A stretch of DNA of 64,000 nucleotides from Planobispora rosea (GCF_014648175.1 NZ_BMQP01000004.1:124001-188000); one strand, 5' to 3'; counted from the stretch's first letter, positions 43,780 through 54,529 are shown. The notes: generated by a model from the letters alone, not told the origin. Numbers and translations: made by a program.

Positions 43780-44662
43780 CGGGGAACCCGCCGGCGAGCA
43801 CGGCCTCGTGGTCCTCGCGGTGCTTGAGCAGGGCGCCCAGCGTGGCCGCGGCCAGAGCGGGGTCGAGCTCGCGGGCGCCGAGGGTCAGCAGGGCCTCGGT
43901 CCAGTCCAGGGTCTCGGCGATCCCGGGCGGCTTGACCAGGTCCGCCTCGCGGAGCCGCCGCGCCGCCGCGGCGACCTGCTCGGCGAGGGTGGCCGAGCAC
44001 TCCGGGAGCCTGCGCAGCAGGATCGCCACCTCCCGCTCGAAGGAGGGGTGCTCCAGCCAGTGGTAGAGACAGCGCCGCTTCAGCGCGTCGTGGACCTCGC
44101 GGGTGCGGTTGGAGGTCAGCACGACCACCGGCGGGGTCCGGGCGCGGACCGTGCCGAGCTCCGGGATGGAGATCGCGAAGTCGGACAGGACCTCCAGCAG
44201 GATCGCCTCGAACTCCACGTCCGCCCGGTCGATCTCGTCGATGAGCAGCACGCACGGCTGGGTCTCGAGCGCGCGCAGCAGCGGCCGGGCGATCAGGAAG
44301 CGCCGGTCGTAGACCTCCCCCTCCAGCCGGGCGGCGTCGGTGACCCCGCCCGCCTCGGCCGCCTTCAGGTGCAGCAGCTGGCGGGCGAAGTCCCAGTCGT
44401 AGAGGACCTGGGAGCCGTCGAGACCCTCGTAGCACTGCAGCCGGATCAGCGGCGCGTCCAGGACGGCGGCGAGGGTGCGGGCCAGCTCGGTCTTGCCGAC
44501 CCCGGCCTCGCCCTCCAGGAACAGCGGCCGCCCCATCCGCAGGGCGAGGAACGCCGCCGTGGCCAGCCCCTCGTCGGCGAGGTAGGCCTCCCGGTCGAGC
44601 AGCTCCGCGAGCCGTCCGGGCGACTGGAGGTCCGATGCCGTGTTCGTCCGCCTCAGCACCAC
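43763..44662 (-). CDS. CoxD-like MoxR AAA+ ATPase
   Basis: 299-residue AAA+ ATPase: Walker A FLEGEAGVGKTELARTLA, Walker B VLLIDEIDRADVEFEAILLEVL, sensor 1 VVLTSNRTREVHDALKRRCLYHWL. These features are typical of the CoxD branch rather than the moxR at 24810. First gene of the CoxD-CoxE-MobA-like operon, divergent from trkH with only 78 bases between starts. GTG start, weak RBS. Confidence 0.9.
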   Translation of the reverse strand: MVLRRTNTASDLQSPGRLAELLDREAYLADEGLATAAFLALRMGRPLFLEGEAGVGKTELARTLAAVLDAPLIRLQCYEGLDGSQVLYDWDFARQLLHLKAAEAGGVTDAARLEGEVYDRRFLIARPLLRALETQPCVLLIDEIDRADVEFEAILLEVLSDFAISIPELGTVRARTPPVVVLTSNRTREVHDALKRRCLYHWLEHPSFEREVAILLRRLPECSATLAEQVAAAARRLREADLVKPPGIAETLDWTEALLTLGARELDPALAAATLGALLKHREDHEAVLAGGFPGASRG

Positions 44663-44740
44663 CTCAGGCTACGTCCCGGGCGGCCCGGCGAGCCAGCGCG
44701 CGGCGGGGCGGGCGCGACATGAAGCCCGATCAGGGTAGGA

Positions 44741-46120
44741 GTGATCGAGACCGGACGGAAGCAGGCGTATCCTCTCCCGGTGGGATACGCGGCCAGGCAG
44801 ATCAACACCCCGTCGAGGGTGGTCGTCCTCGCGTTCATCTTGGTGATCGCGGCCGGTACGGCGCTGCTCTCGATGCCTGTCTCCGTCGCGGAGGGCCAGC
44901 GGGTCTCCTGGGTCTCGGCGCTGTTCACCGCGACCTCCGCGGTGTGCGTCACCGGCCTGGCCGTGCACGACACCGCCGCGCACTGGACGGTGTTCGGCGA
45001 GGTCGTGATCCTGACGCTGATCCAGATCGGCGGGATCGGGATCATGTCGCTCGCCTCGATCCTCGCGGTGATCGTCTCCGGGAAACTGGGGCTGCGCGCC
45101 CGGCTCAACACCCAGGCCGAGACCAAGACCCTGGGACCGGGCGACGTCCGCCAGGTGATCGTGGGCGTCGTCAAGATCACGTTCCTGGCGGAGGCGGTGA
45201 CGGCCGCCGTCCTCACCGCCCGTTTCATGACCGGGTACGGCGAGCCGTTCGGCCGCGCCCTCTACTACGGGGTCTTCCACTCCGTCTCGGCGTTCACCAA
45301 CGCCGGGTTCGCGCTGTGGCCCGACAGCATCATGCGGTTCGTCGGCGACGTGTGGATCTGCCTCCCCCTGGCTCTGGCCGTGGTCGCCGGAGGGCTGGGC
45401 TTCCCCGTCTACGCCGTCCTGCGCAAGGACTGGCGGCGGCCCTCACGCTGGTCGCTGCACGCCAAGATCACCTTGGGGGCGACCGCGGTCCTGCTGTTCG
45501 GCGGCGCCCTGGCCGTCACGATCCTGGAGTGGAACAACCCCGCCACCTTCGGCCCGCTCGCCCCCGGCCTGCGGATCCTGGCCGGGTTCTTCCACAGCGC
45601 GATGACCCGCAGCGGCGGGCTGAACTCCGTCGACACCTCCCAGATGCACGAGAACACCTGGCTGGTCAGCGACGTGCTGATGTTCATCGGCGCGGGCAGC
45701 GCGAGCACCGGCGGCGGCATCAAGGTGACCACGTTCGCCCTGCTCGGCTTCGTCATCCTGGCCGAGGTCCGGGGCGAGCCGGACGTCACGGCGGGCCGCC
45801 GCCGCATCGCCGAGCACATCCAGCGCCAGGCCCTGACCATCGCGCTGCTCAGCGTGGCCTGCGTGGTCGTCGGCACGCTCGTCATGATGATGCTGACGCC
45901 GTTCACCCTCGACCGCGTACTGTTCGAGGTGGTCTCCGCGTTCGGCACGGTCGGGCTCTCCACGGGGATCACCGCCGACGTCGGCCCCGCGGGCCACCTG
46001 GTCCTGACGACCCTGATGTTCATCGGGCGGCTCGGACCGGTGACCCTCGGCGCCGCGCTCGCGCTGAACACCCAGACCCGCAGGTTCCGTTACCCGGAGG
46101 AGCGACCCCTCGTTGGCTGA
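44741..46120 (+). CDS. TrkH/KtrB potassium uptake channel subunit
   Basis: 459-residue K+ translocating subunit of the SKT family. It has four M1-P-M2 repeats with pore motifs such as TSAVCVTGLAVHD, SVSAFTNAGFALWPD, SAMTRSGGLNSVD (third repeat) and SAFGTVGLSTGIT; the selectivity-filter glycines are intact. At about 460 residues it matches KtrB/TrkH of actinobacteria. GTG at 44741 is assumed; GTG at 44780 is possible. The next gene overlaps by 8 nt and supplies the RCK regulator. Confidence 0.93.
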   Translation: MIETGRKQAYPLPVGYAARQINTPSRVVVLAFILVIAAGTALLSMPVSVAEGQRVSWVSALFTATSAVCVTGLAVHDTAAHWTVFGEVVILTLIQIGGIGIMSLASILAVIVSGKLGLRARLNTQAETKTLGPGDVRQVIVGVVKITFLAEAVTAAVLTARFMTGYGEPFGRALYYGVFHSVSAFTNAGFALWPDSIMRFVGDVWICLPLALAVVAGGLGFPVYAVLRKDWRRPSRWSLHAKITLGATAVLLFGGALAVTILEWNNPATFGPLAPGLRILAGFFHSAMTRSGGLNSVDTSQMHENTWLVSDVLMFIGAGSASTGGGIKVTTFALLGFVILAEVRGEPDVTAGRRRIAEHIQRQALTIALLSVACVVVGTLVMMMLTPFTLDRVLFEVVSAFGTVGLSTGITADVGPAGHLVLTTLMFIGRLGPVTLGAALALNTQTRRFRYPEERPLVG

Positions 46121-46781
46121 CAAGGAGAGCCGCGGCGACGCGGTGATGGTCATCGGTCTCGGCCGGTTCGGCGGCGCGCTCGCCACCGAGCTCGCCGTAC
46201 GCGGCGTCGAGGTGCTCGGCGTGGACAACGACTCCCGCAACGTTCAGGAGTTCTCCGCGCGGCTCACCCACGCCGTCTGCGCCGACTCCACCGACGCCGA
46301 CGCGATGACGCAGCTGGGCGCCGCCGAGTTCGGCCGGGCCGTGGTCGGCATCGGCACCGACATCGAGTCGAGCGTGCTGACCACCTCGATCCTGGTCGAC
46401 CTGGGCCTGGCCGACATCTGGGCGAAGGCGATCAGCCGCCAGCACGCGCAGATCCTGCGGCGGGTCGGCGCCCACCACGTGGTGCAGCCCGAGGCCGACA
46501 TGGGCGAGCGGGTCGCGCACCTGGTCACCGGCCGGATGCTCGACTACGTGGAGATCGACGAGGACTACGCCCTCATCAAGACCAAGGCCCCGGCCTGGGC
46601 CGCGGGCCGGGCGCTGCGCGAGCTCGGCATCCGCAAGACCTACGGCGTGACCGTCGTCGGAATCAAGAAGCCCGGGGTGGGGTTCACCTACGCCACCCCC
46701 GACACCGTCATCCAGGCCGGCGACACCCTGCTCGTCACCGGGGACGCCGACGGGACCGAGCGGTTCTCCGAGGAGACCTGA
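46113..46781 (+). CDS. TrkA/KtrA RCK regulator of potassium uptake
   Basis: 222-residue cytoplasmic RCK ring subunit. The N-domain Rossmann fold is VMVIGLGRFGGALATELAVRG with VLGVDNDSRNVQ, and the TrkA-C ligand domain spans about 140-220 (GITVVGIKK-like segment GVTVVGIKKPGVGF). It gates the TrkH pore in response to ATP/ADP or c-di-AMP. TTG start at 46113 overlaps the trkH stop by 8 bases and is preceded by GGAGGAG. Confidence 0.93.
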   Translation: MADKESRGDAVMVIGLGRFGGALATELAVRGVEVLGVDNDSRNVQEFSARLTHAVCADSTDADAMTQLGAAEFGRAVVGIGTDIESSVLTTSILVDLGLADIWAKAISRQHAQILRRVGAHHVVQPEADMGERVAHLVTGRMLDYVEIDEDYALIKTKAPAWAAGRALRELGIRKTYGVTVVGIKKPGVGFTYATPDTVIQAGDTLLVTGDADGTERFSEET

Positions 46782-46899
46782 GCCGGAGCGGGGCCCGGCC
46801 GCCCCCGCGGCCGGGGACGAGAACACCTCAGGATCGCTCCCCGTCCGCCGATGGAACCATCGTCATGGAGATGAACACGGCATGGCGGAGGGCGGAACG

Positions 46900-49257
46900 A
46901 TGACAGCTGACCTGCGGGAGCGAACCGCCCCATCGCCCACACCCACGCCCACCATCCTGAGCCGTGTCCGCGCCCGGCCGGTGTTCTGGGCTCTCACCGC
47001 GCTCGCCGTCCTCAGCACCGGCGCGTTCGCCCTCTCGGCGGTGTTCCCCCCGGGATGGCCGCTCCCGGCCCGGATCCCGTCCATCGCCTCCACCGCACTG
47101 GCCGCGTTCGCCTGCGCCCGCGTCTCGACGTCGCTGGCCGGGGCGATGCGGTCGTTCTGGCAGCGGCTCTGCCTGTCCATGGGGCTTCTCTCGGCCGGGC
47201 TGACGGTCGGCGCCTACCAGGCGTTCCTCAATCCCGGCCTGCCGGAGCGTCATGTCGGTCCGGTGAGCATGGGACTGTACCTCGGCGCCCTGGTGGTCAC
47301 CATCTGGGCGCTGCTGCGGCTGCCGATCGGGCAGCGCTCGCGCCGGGCCCTGCTGACCCTGGGGCTCGACGCGGGGGTCGTCATGCTGGCCGCGGCGCTG
47401 TTCGCGTGGCATCTGACGTTGCGCACCGCGCCGAGCCTGCTCACCGCCACGGGCATGTCCTGGTCGGTGCTCGTGGTCGTCGCGCTGTGCTTCCTGGAGG
47501 TGCTCACCGCCGTCAAGCTGGCGCTGACCGGTGCCGGCCCGCTGCATCCCCGCGTCCTGACCGCCCTGGGGATGTCGGTCGTCGTGGGGGCGGCGAGCAG
47601 CGCGCTCGCCCCGCTCCTGCACGACAGGCCGTACCTCTCCACCACCAGCCTCGCCGTCCCGCTCATCGCCTTCCTCACCGGTCTCGCCGCCGAGCGGCAG
47701 CGGCGGGTCATGGACGAGCCGGCCACCGCCCCGCGTCGCCGTCGGCGGCCGTTCAGCCTGCTGCCGTACGCCGCCATCGCGGTGACCGGCGCCCTGCTCC
47801 TCATCTCGGCCCAGGGCTCCAGCACGGAGCTGCGCGTGCTCGCGGCCGGGACGATCGCCATCACCGCCCTGGTGGTGCTGCGGCAGATCGTGTCCTTCTA
47901 CGACAACGCCAGCCTCCAGGAGCAGCTGTCCCACCAGGCCAGCCACGACGCGCTGACCCGGCTCGCCAACCGGTCGCTGTTCACCGAGCGCGCCACCGGC
48001 GCCCTGGCCGAGGCCCCGCAGCGCGGCGTCGCACTGGCCCTGATCGACCTGGACGACTTCAAGGGCGTCAACGACCGGCTCGGGCACGCGGTGGGCGACG
48101 CCCTCCTGGTGGCCGTGGCCGACCGGCTGCGCGAGTGCGTCCGGCGGGGCGACACGGTCGCCCGGCTGGGCGGCGACGAGTTCGCCGTGCTGCTGAACGA
48201 CGTGAGCTCCGCCGAGGCCGACCGGATCATCGACCGGATCATCGCGGCGCTCGCCACGCCGGTCGCCGCCGACGGTCACGAGCTGCTCGTGCAGGCCAGC
48301 ATCGGCCTGGTCGAGGGCGGGGAGGAGGTGAGCGCCAGCGAACTGCTGCGCCGCGCCGACGTGGCCATGTACTCCGCCAAGGAGCGGGGCAAGCGCCGCT
48401 GCGTGCGCTACGCCCAGGACATGGACGCCCGCGCCGTCGAGAACGCCCGGCTCAGCGCCGAGCTGCGCCAGGCCCCGGCCCGCGGCGAGCTGTTCCTGCT
48501 CTACCAGCCGGTGGTCACCCTGCCCGACGGCGAACTGTCCGGGGTGGAGGCGCTGGTGCGCTGGCGCCACCCGGAGCGCGGGCTGGTCTCCCCGGCGGAG
48601 TTCATCCCGGTCGCCGAGCGCACCGGCATGATCGTCGACATCGGCACCTGGGTGCTGGGTGAGGCCTGCCGGCAGATGGCCGCCTGGCAGCGGGAGTACG
48701 GCCCGCAGGCGCCCGCCAAGATGAGCGTGAACGTCTCGGCCCGGCAGCTGCTCGAACCGGCCTTCGCCCAGACCGTCGCCGGCGCGCTGCGCGAGCACGG
48801 GCTGCGCCCGTCCGACCTGCTGCTGGAGATCACCGAGACGGCCGTGTTCGACGGCGGGCTCGCCCTGGAGACGGTCAAGGCCGTCCAGGCGCTCGGCGTG
48901 CCGATCGCGCTGGACGACTTCGGCACCGGGCACTCCTCGCTCGGCCTGCTGCGCACCTGCCCGGTGGACGTGCTGAAGGTGGACAAGCTGTTCGTCGACG
49001 GCGTGACCGGTGACACCGAGCAGGCGGCGATCGCCACCTCGCTGGCGCACATCGCCCAGGCCCTGCGGCTGCGGGCGGTGGCCGAGGGCGTGGAGACCCC
49101 GGACCAGGCCGAACGGCTCTACCAGCTGGGCTACCGGCTGGCCCAGGGCTACCACTTCGCGCCGCCGCTGTCGCCGGACAACATCGAGCGGATCCTGCAG
49201 ACCCGTACCGCGAACCCGGGTCCGGAGTCCTGGGAGCCCTCCGCCCTCGCCGGTTAG
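46900..49257 (+). CDS. Membrane GGDEF-EAL c-di-GMP protein
   Basis: 785-residue bifunctional-type c-di-GMP enzyme. Eight to ten N-terminal helices (about 30-335) form a MASE-like sensor. The GGDEF domain (about 345-510) has an intact GGDEF in ARLGGDEFAVLL and an I-site RRGD exactly five residues before it. The EAL domain (about 520-780) has SGVEALVRWRHPE, the DDFGTGHSSL loop, KVDKLFVDG and AEGVETPDQ. Both active sites look intact, so synthesis, hydrolysis or switching is possible. ATG at 46900 has GGAGG at 8 bp. It follows trkA by 118 bases and is probably a separate unit. Confidence 0.94.
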   Translation: MTADLRERTAPSPTPTPTILSRVRARPVFWALTALAVLSTGAFALSAVFPPGWPLPARIPSIASTALAAFACARVSTSLAGAMRSFWQRLCLSMGLLSAGLTVGAYQAFLNPGLPERHVGPVSMGLYLGALVVTIWALLRLPIGQRSRRALLTLGLDAGVVMLAAALFAWHLTLRTAPSLLTATGMSWSVLVVVALCFLEVLTAVKLALTGAGPLHPRVLTALGMSVVVGAASSALAPLLHDRPYLSTTSLAVPLIAFLTGLAAERQRRVMDEPATAPRRRRRPFSLLPYAAIAVTGALLLISAQGSSTELRVLAAGTIAITALVVLRQIVSFYDNASLQEQLSHQASHDALTRLANRSLFTERATGALAEAPQRGVALALIDLDDFKGVNDRLGHAVGDALLVAVADRLRECVRRGDTVARLGGDEFAVLLNDVSSAEADRIIDRIIAALATPVAADGHELLVQASIGLVEGGEEVSASELLRRADVAMYSAKERGKRRCVRYAQDMDARAVENARLSAELRQAPARGELFLLYQPVVTLPDGELSGVEALVRWRHPERGLVSPAEFIPVAERTGMIVDIGTWVLGEACRQMAAWQREYGPQAPAKMSVNVSARQLLEPAFAQTVAGALREHGLRPSDLLLEITETAVFDGGLALETVKAVQALGVPIALDDFGTGHSSLGLLRTCPVDVLKVDKLFVDGVTGDTEQAAIATSLAHIAQALRLRAVAEGVETPDQAERLYQLGYRLAQGYHFAPPLSPDNIERILQTRTANPGPESWEPSALAG

Positions 49258-49279
49258 CCCGCGAGGGGACGCCGGTGGA

Positions 49280-49738
49280 CTAGCGGGATTCGTCGGCCTC
49301 GCCGCGCTCCTCGATGAGCGCGGCGAGTTCCCGCACCTGGAGCACGGTGCGCGTCTTCTCCGATCCCTGCAGGCCCATGGCCCCGATGGTCATTCCGTCG
49401 GAGAAGTCGACCTTCGCCCAGGGTTCGCCCTCGACCAGGGTGACCGAGATCACCTCGGCCCACTCGTAGCGGTGCACCCGCAGGCCGTTGACCAGGGTGA
49501 TCCCGCGCTCGTCCGCCTCCACCCGGCACCGGCCGAGCAGGTGCAGCACCCAGGCGACCAGCCCGGCGAGCGCCACCACCCCGAGCTTGTCGAAGATCGT
49601 GAACGGCGGCGGCAGGAAGATCGCCATGATCACGGCCCCGATCATGATCACCGTGGCGAGGCCGTACGCCACGATCCGGCCCGTCTTCGGCCGCCACACG
49701 ACGGGCAGGGCGGGTGCGGGGACCCTGTCGGAGCTCAC
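49280..49738 (-). CDS. PH-domain membrane protein
   Basis: 152-residue protein with two membrane helices (about 20-70), then a bacterial PH-like domain (GRCRVEADERGITLVNGLRVHRYEWAEVISVTL). Such proteins are common right after ribH in actinobacteria; the function is unknown. GTG start. A hairpin lies between it and ribH, so it is probably expressed at a lower level or separately. Confidence 0.87.
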   Translation of the reverse strand: MSSDRVPAPALPVVWRPKTGRIVAYGLATVIMIGAVIMAIFLPPPFTIFDKLGVVALAGLVAWVLHLLGRCRVEADERGITLVNGLRVHRYEWAEVISVTLVEGEPWAKVDFSDGMTIGAMGLQGSEKTRTVLQVRELAALIEERGEADESR

Positions 49739-49818
49739 CTGAAGTTCACTTTCCTTAGCGGGGACGGCCGGTCGGACGCCGAAGGAAACCTACCGCACCG
49801 CCTCGCCGCCCCCGCCTC

Positions 49819-49844
49819 CGCCGGGGCGGGACACCGCCCCGGCG
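49819..49844 (-). terminator. Terminator after ribH
   Basis: CGCCGGGGCGG (49819-49829) and CCGCCCCGGCG (49834-49844) form an 11-bp perfect stem with a GACA loop, 15 bases past the ribH stop. Confidence 0.78.
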
Positions 49845-49858
49845 CGCCGGGACCGCCG

Positions 49859-51534
<1,676 letters not shown>

Positions 51535-51536
51535 GG

Positions 51537-52202
51537 TCACACGGCCTCCTTGGGGACGAGCACGGCCCGGGACCGGTACTCCTTGAGCCAGTTGGCGAAT
51601 CCGGCGAGAACGAGGACGAAGAAGATCCCGTAGACGGCCCCGGAGACGACGAGACCGGAGCTGAACGCCAGCGGCACGCCGACCAGGTCCACCGCGACCC
51701 AGACGATCCAGAAGTCGACCAGCGCCCGGCCCTGCGCCCAGGTGGCGACCGCGCTGCCGACGAAGATGTAGGCGTCGGCGGCGACGAGGAGGTAGCCCTT
51801 GGGCCCCGGCGTGTGCACGCCCCACGACAGCTTGAACACGAAGAACAGCACGCCCACCACGGCGGTTCCCGCGAGCATGGCCGCGACCAGCCAGAGCCGT
51901 TCGTAGGAGGTGGCCGGCCGTACGGCCAGCGCCTGGCCTCCGGCGGTGCCGCGCGCCCACTTCCACCAGCCGTAGACCGCCAGCGCCCCGAACATGACCT
52001 GCTTGAGCGCGTTCCCGGTGAGCCCCGCGCCGACCGAGGCGATGAGCAGCAGCACCGAGCCGGTCAGCTGCACCGGCCAGGTCCAGATCGACTTGCGGAT
52101 CGCCAGCACCACGGTGGCCAGCGCGGCCACGTTGCCGACCAGGTCCGTCCAGAGGACCTTGACGTCACCGAACAGGATGAATCCCGCGTCCGCCCAGTTC
52201 AC
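51537..52202 (-). CDS. PnuC-family transporter, probably riboflavin (PnuX-like)
   Basis: 221-residue membrane protein of the PnuC/SWEET-like family with seven helices. Family-type Trp/Asn residues are seen in YGWWKWARG and [17 protein letters not shown]. PnuC usually carries nicotinamide riboside, but homologues inside FMN-riboswitch rib operons of actinobacteria (PnuX) transport riboflavin. Its position between ribE and ribBA, with 4-nt overlap to ribE, supports the riboflavin role; this is inference from context. Confidence 0.85.
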   Translation of the reverse strand: MNWADAGFILFGDVKVLWTDLVGNVAALATVVLAIRKSIWTWPVQLTGSVLLLIASVGAGLTGNALKQVMFGALAVYGWWKWARGTAGGQALAVRPATSYERLWLVAAMLAGTAVVGVLFFVFKLSWGVHTPGPKGYLLVAADAYIFVGSAVATWAQGRALVDFWIVWVAVDLVGVPLAFSSGLVVSGAVYGIFFVLVLAGFANWLKEYRSRAVLVPKEAV

Positions 52203-52807
52203 GACCGACCTCCCAGACCGTAGGCGCCGACGAGCCTCTCCACGTGCTTGGCGATCACGTCGACCTCCAGGTTGACCGGGTCGCCGGGCCGCTTGGCGCC
52301 GAGGGTGGTCAGCTCCAGGGTCGTCGGGATCAGGCTGACCGAGAACGCCTCGCCGTCCACCGCGGTCACGGTGAGGCTGACGCCGTCCACCGCGATGGAG
52401 CCCTTCTCGACCACGTAGCGGTTCAGCTCGGCCGGCAGCGAGATCCGCACGACCTCCCAGTGCTCGGCCGGCTCCCGCGAGAGCAGCACGCCGGTGCCGT
52501 CCACGTGGCCCTGGACGATGTGACCGCCGAGGCGCTGGTCGGCGCGGACCGCGCGCTCCAGGTTGACCGGGGAGCCGGGGCGCAGCGCGCCGAGGCTGCT
52601 GCGCTTCAGGGTCTCCTTCATGACGTCGGCGGTGAACACCTCGCCGTCGGTCTCCACCACGGTCAGGCAGACGCCGTTGACCGCGATCGAGTCACCGTGC
52701 CGGGCGTCGGCGGTGACGACCTTGCCCCGGACGGTCAGCCGGGCGGCGTCCGGCAGCGGTTCGACGGAGGATATCTCCCCCAGCTCCTCGATGATTCCGG
52801 TGAACAT
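52199..52807 (-). CDS. ribE: Riboflavin synthase alpha subunit
   Basis: 202-residue enzyme that dismutates two lumazines to riboflavin. It has two homologous lumazine-binding domains: MFTGIIEELGEI...NGVCLTVVE in the first and GHIVQGHVDGTG...VDGVSLTVT in the second. ATG is two bases after the ribD stop. The stop overlaps the GTG of the PnuX-like gene. Confidence 0.96.
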   Translation of the reverse strand: MFTGIIEELGEISSVEPLPDAARLTVRGKVVTADARHGDSIAVNGVCLTVVETDGEVFTADVMKETLKRSSLGALRPGSPVNLERAVRADQRLGGHIVQGHVDGTGVLLSREPAEHWEVVRISLPAELNRYVVEKGSIAVDGVSLTVTAVDGEAFSVSLIPTTLELTTLGAKRPGDPVNLEVDVIAKHVERLVGAYGLGGRS

Positions 52808-52809
52808 TC

Positions 52810-53934
52810 TCACTGCTCCTTCACGGGTACCGGCCGGGCGGTCAGACGCAGGTCCGGCCCAACGGGGGTGATGTCCTCGAACTCCAGGCGGCGGGTTCCG
52901 GCGATCGTCGCGACGCCCGCCGGGCCGAGCGCGGCGGCGCCCTCGCCCAGCAGCGCCGGGGCGAGGTAGCCGACGACCCGGTCGATCAGGCCCTCCCTCA
53001 GGAAGGAACCCGCCAGGACCGGCCCGCCTTCCAGCAGCACGCCGACGATCTGCCGGCGGTGCAGTTCGGCCAGCAGGTCGCGCAGGTCGAGCCCGTACGG
53101 CCGCCGCGGCAGCCGTACCACCTCGGCCCGTTTCTCCAGCTCCGCCGCGTCGGCGTCCGGGGCGACCGCGACCAGGGTCGGGGCCCGCCCGTCCAGGACG
53201 CGGGCGGAGGGCGGGGTCCGGGCGTCGCTGTCGACGACCACGCGGAGCGGACCCCTCGCGGTGCCCGGACCGGCGCCACCGGGCCCGGGCCCGGGCCCGC
53301 CGGGACCGCCGGGCGGGCGGGCGGTGAGGCGGGGGTCGTCGGCCAGGACGGTGCCGACGCCCGCGATGATCGCGTCCGCTTCCGCGCGGAGGCGGTGCAC
53401 GTCGGCGCGGGCCTCGGGCGAGGTGATCCACTGGCTGGTGCCGTCGGCGGCGGCCGAGCGGCCGTCCAGGGTGGCGGCGTACTTCCAGGTGACGTGAGGC
53501 CTGCCGAGCCGGACCGAGGTCAGCCACTCGGCGTTGCCCCGCTCGGCCTCCTCGGCGAGCACGCCGGTCTCGACGGCGACGCCCTCCGCGCGGAGCCGGT
53601 CCGCGCCGCCGGCCGCCGCGGGGTTGGGGTCCCGCACCGCCACGACGACGCGGGCGATCCCGGCCCGCAGCAGCGCGGCCGAGCAGGGCCCGGTCCGGCC
53701 GGTGTGGTCGCACGGTTCGAGGGTGACGTAGGCGGTGCCGCCGCGGGCCCGTTCCCCCGCCTCCCGGAGCGCGGCCACCTCGGCGTGCGGCCCTCCGGCG
53801 TAGGCGTGGAAGCCCTCCCCCGCGATCCGGCCCGAGGCGTCCAGGACGACGCAGCCGACGACGGGGTTCGGACTGGTGGTGCCGCGCCCGCGCGCGGCGA
53901 GTTCGACGGCCCTGCGCATGTGCGCGAGATCCAC
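52810..53934 (-). CDS. ribD: Riboflavin deaminase/reductase RibD
   Basis: 374-residue bifunctional enzyme for steps 2 and 3 of the pathway. The N-terminal deaminase has PNPVVGCVVLD, the zinc motif GGPHAEVAAL and LEPCDHTGRTGPC; the C-terminal reductase has KYAATLDGRSAA, VGTVLADDPRLTAR and LLEGGPVLAGSFL. A Gly/Pro insertion sits near residue 215. The frame extends to 54216, but that ATG lies inside the FMN riboswitch, so GTG 53934 (or ATG 53919) is the likely start, leaving a leader of about 270 bases. Confidence 0.9.
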   Translation of the reverse strand: MDLAHMRRAVELAARGRGTTSPNPVVGCVVLDASGRIAGEGFHAYAGGPHAEVAALREAGERARGGTAYVTLEPCDHTGRTGPCSAALLRAGIARVVVAVRDPNPAAAGGADRLRAEGVAVETGVLAEEAERGNAEWLTSVRLGRPHVTWKYAATLDGRSAAADGTSQWITSPEARADVHRLRAEADAIIAGVGTVLADDPRLTARPPGGPGGPGPGPGGAGPGTARGPLRVVVDSDARTPPSARVLDGRAPTLVAVAPDADAAELEKRAEVVRLPRRPYGLDLRDLLAELHRRQIVGVLLEGGPVLAGSFLREGLIDRVVGYLAPALLGEGAAALGPAGVATIAGTRRLEFEDITPVGPDLRLTARPVPVKEQ

Positions 53935-53950
53935 CTCGGGAGCGGGGTGT

Positions 53951-54000
53951 CCCGAGGACCCGGACTGTCCTGAGGGGCCGGACTGTCCTGAGGACCCGAG
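53951..54000. repeat. Degenerate tandem repeat in the ribD leader
   Basis: Copies of a CCGGACTGTCCTGAGG unit on about a 21-bp step between the riboswitch and ribD. In the ribD frame they would give a Ser/Gly/Gln repeat that is not part of the enzyme. They may affect leader folding. Confidence 0.55.
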
Positions 54001-54204
54001 CCGTGCTGAAGGTCCGGGACGACCTGAAGGTTCGGGGTGCCCGGCACGCGGTAACGCGCCGTCGCTGGGGGTCGGCTGCCTCAACCCGGGTCTCCTACTC
54101 GCCAGTAGCTTCCTGCCACGGCGGGCCCCGGGGACGACGGGCGCGCAGACTCCCGCCTGCGAACCGTCTGCGGAGGGTGCCTCGACGGCACTCTCCGCTC
54201 GCGC

Positions 54205-54323
54205 GCTTCCTCCCATCCGGACTTTAACCGTCGGTCCCGGAATCTCACCGGGTCAACCGGTCGATGGCTTCGACCGGGTCGCGGACTTTAACCGCCGGTT
54301 CGGACTTTCACCGACCCCGGAGC
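54205..54323 (-). promoter_or_regulatory. FMN riboswitch (RFN element)
   Basis: The transcribed strand carries all conserved RFN blocks in order: CCGGGGTCGGTGAAAGTCC, ACCGGCGGTTAAAGTCCGCGA, the variable stem, GACCCGGTGAGATTCCGG, ACCGACGGTTAAAGTCCGGATGGGAGGAAG (split over positions 54236-54205). It binds FMN and turns off the rib operon by termination or RBS sequestration. The expression platform lies in the next 270 bases; its mechanism is not resolved. Confidence 0.95.
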
Positions 54324-54411
54324 ACGCTGCTCTCTCTGATCACACGCCCTCCCGGGCGTACTCTCGTACATCAGTGTGCCACGCCCGGCAAACCGGACGG
54401 AACCGGCCTCC

Positions 54412-54441
54412 ACCATATGAACCAAGCGAGCGCTTGGTCAA
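54412..54441 (-). promoter_or_regulatory. rib promoter with embedded palindrome
   Basis: TTGACC (54441-54436), an 18-bp spacer and TATGGT (54417-54412) give a sigma-A-like promoter, roughly 90 bases before the riboswitch. The spacer is almost entirely a perfect palindrome ACCAAGCG-AG-CGCTTGGT (54421-54438), a TetR-type operator shape that also overlaps the -35. Two layers of control are suggested. Confidence 0.7.
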
Positions 54442-54529
54442 TACTCGGGGACCGCCCACCGGCCTGAAGCGCCCGGCGAGCCCGGACTTCTCCCCCGTCC
54501 CCCTCAGGACGACTGCGACCCGCCGGCCC

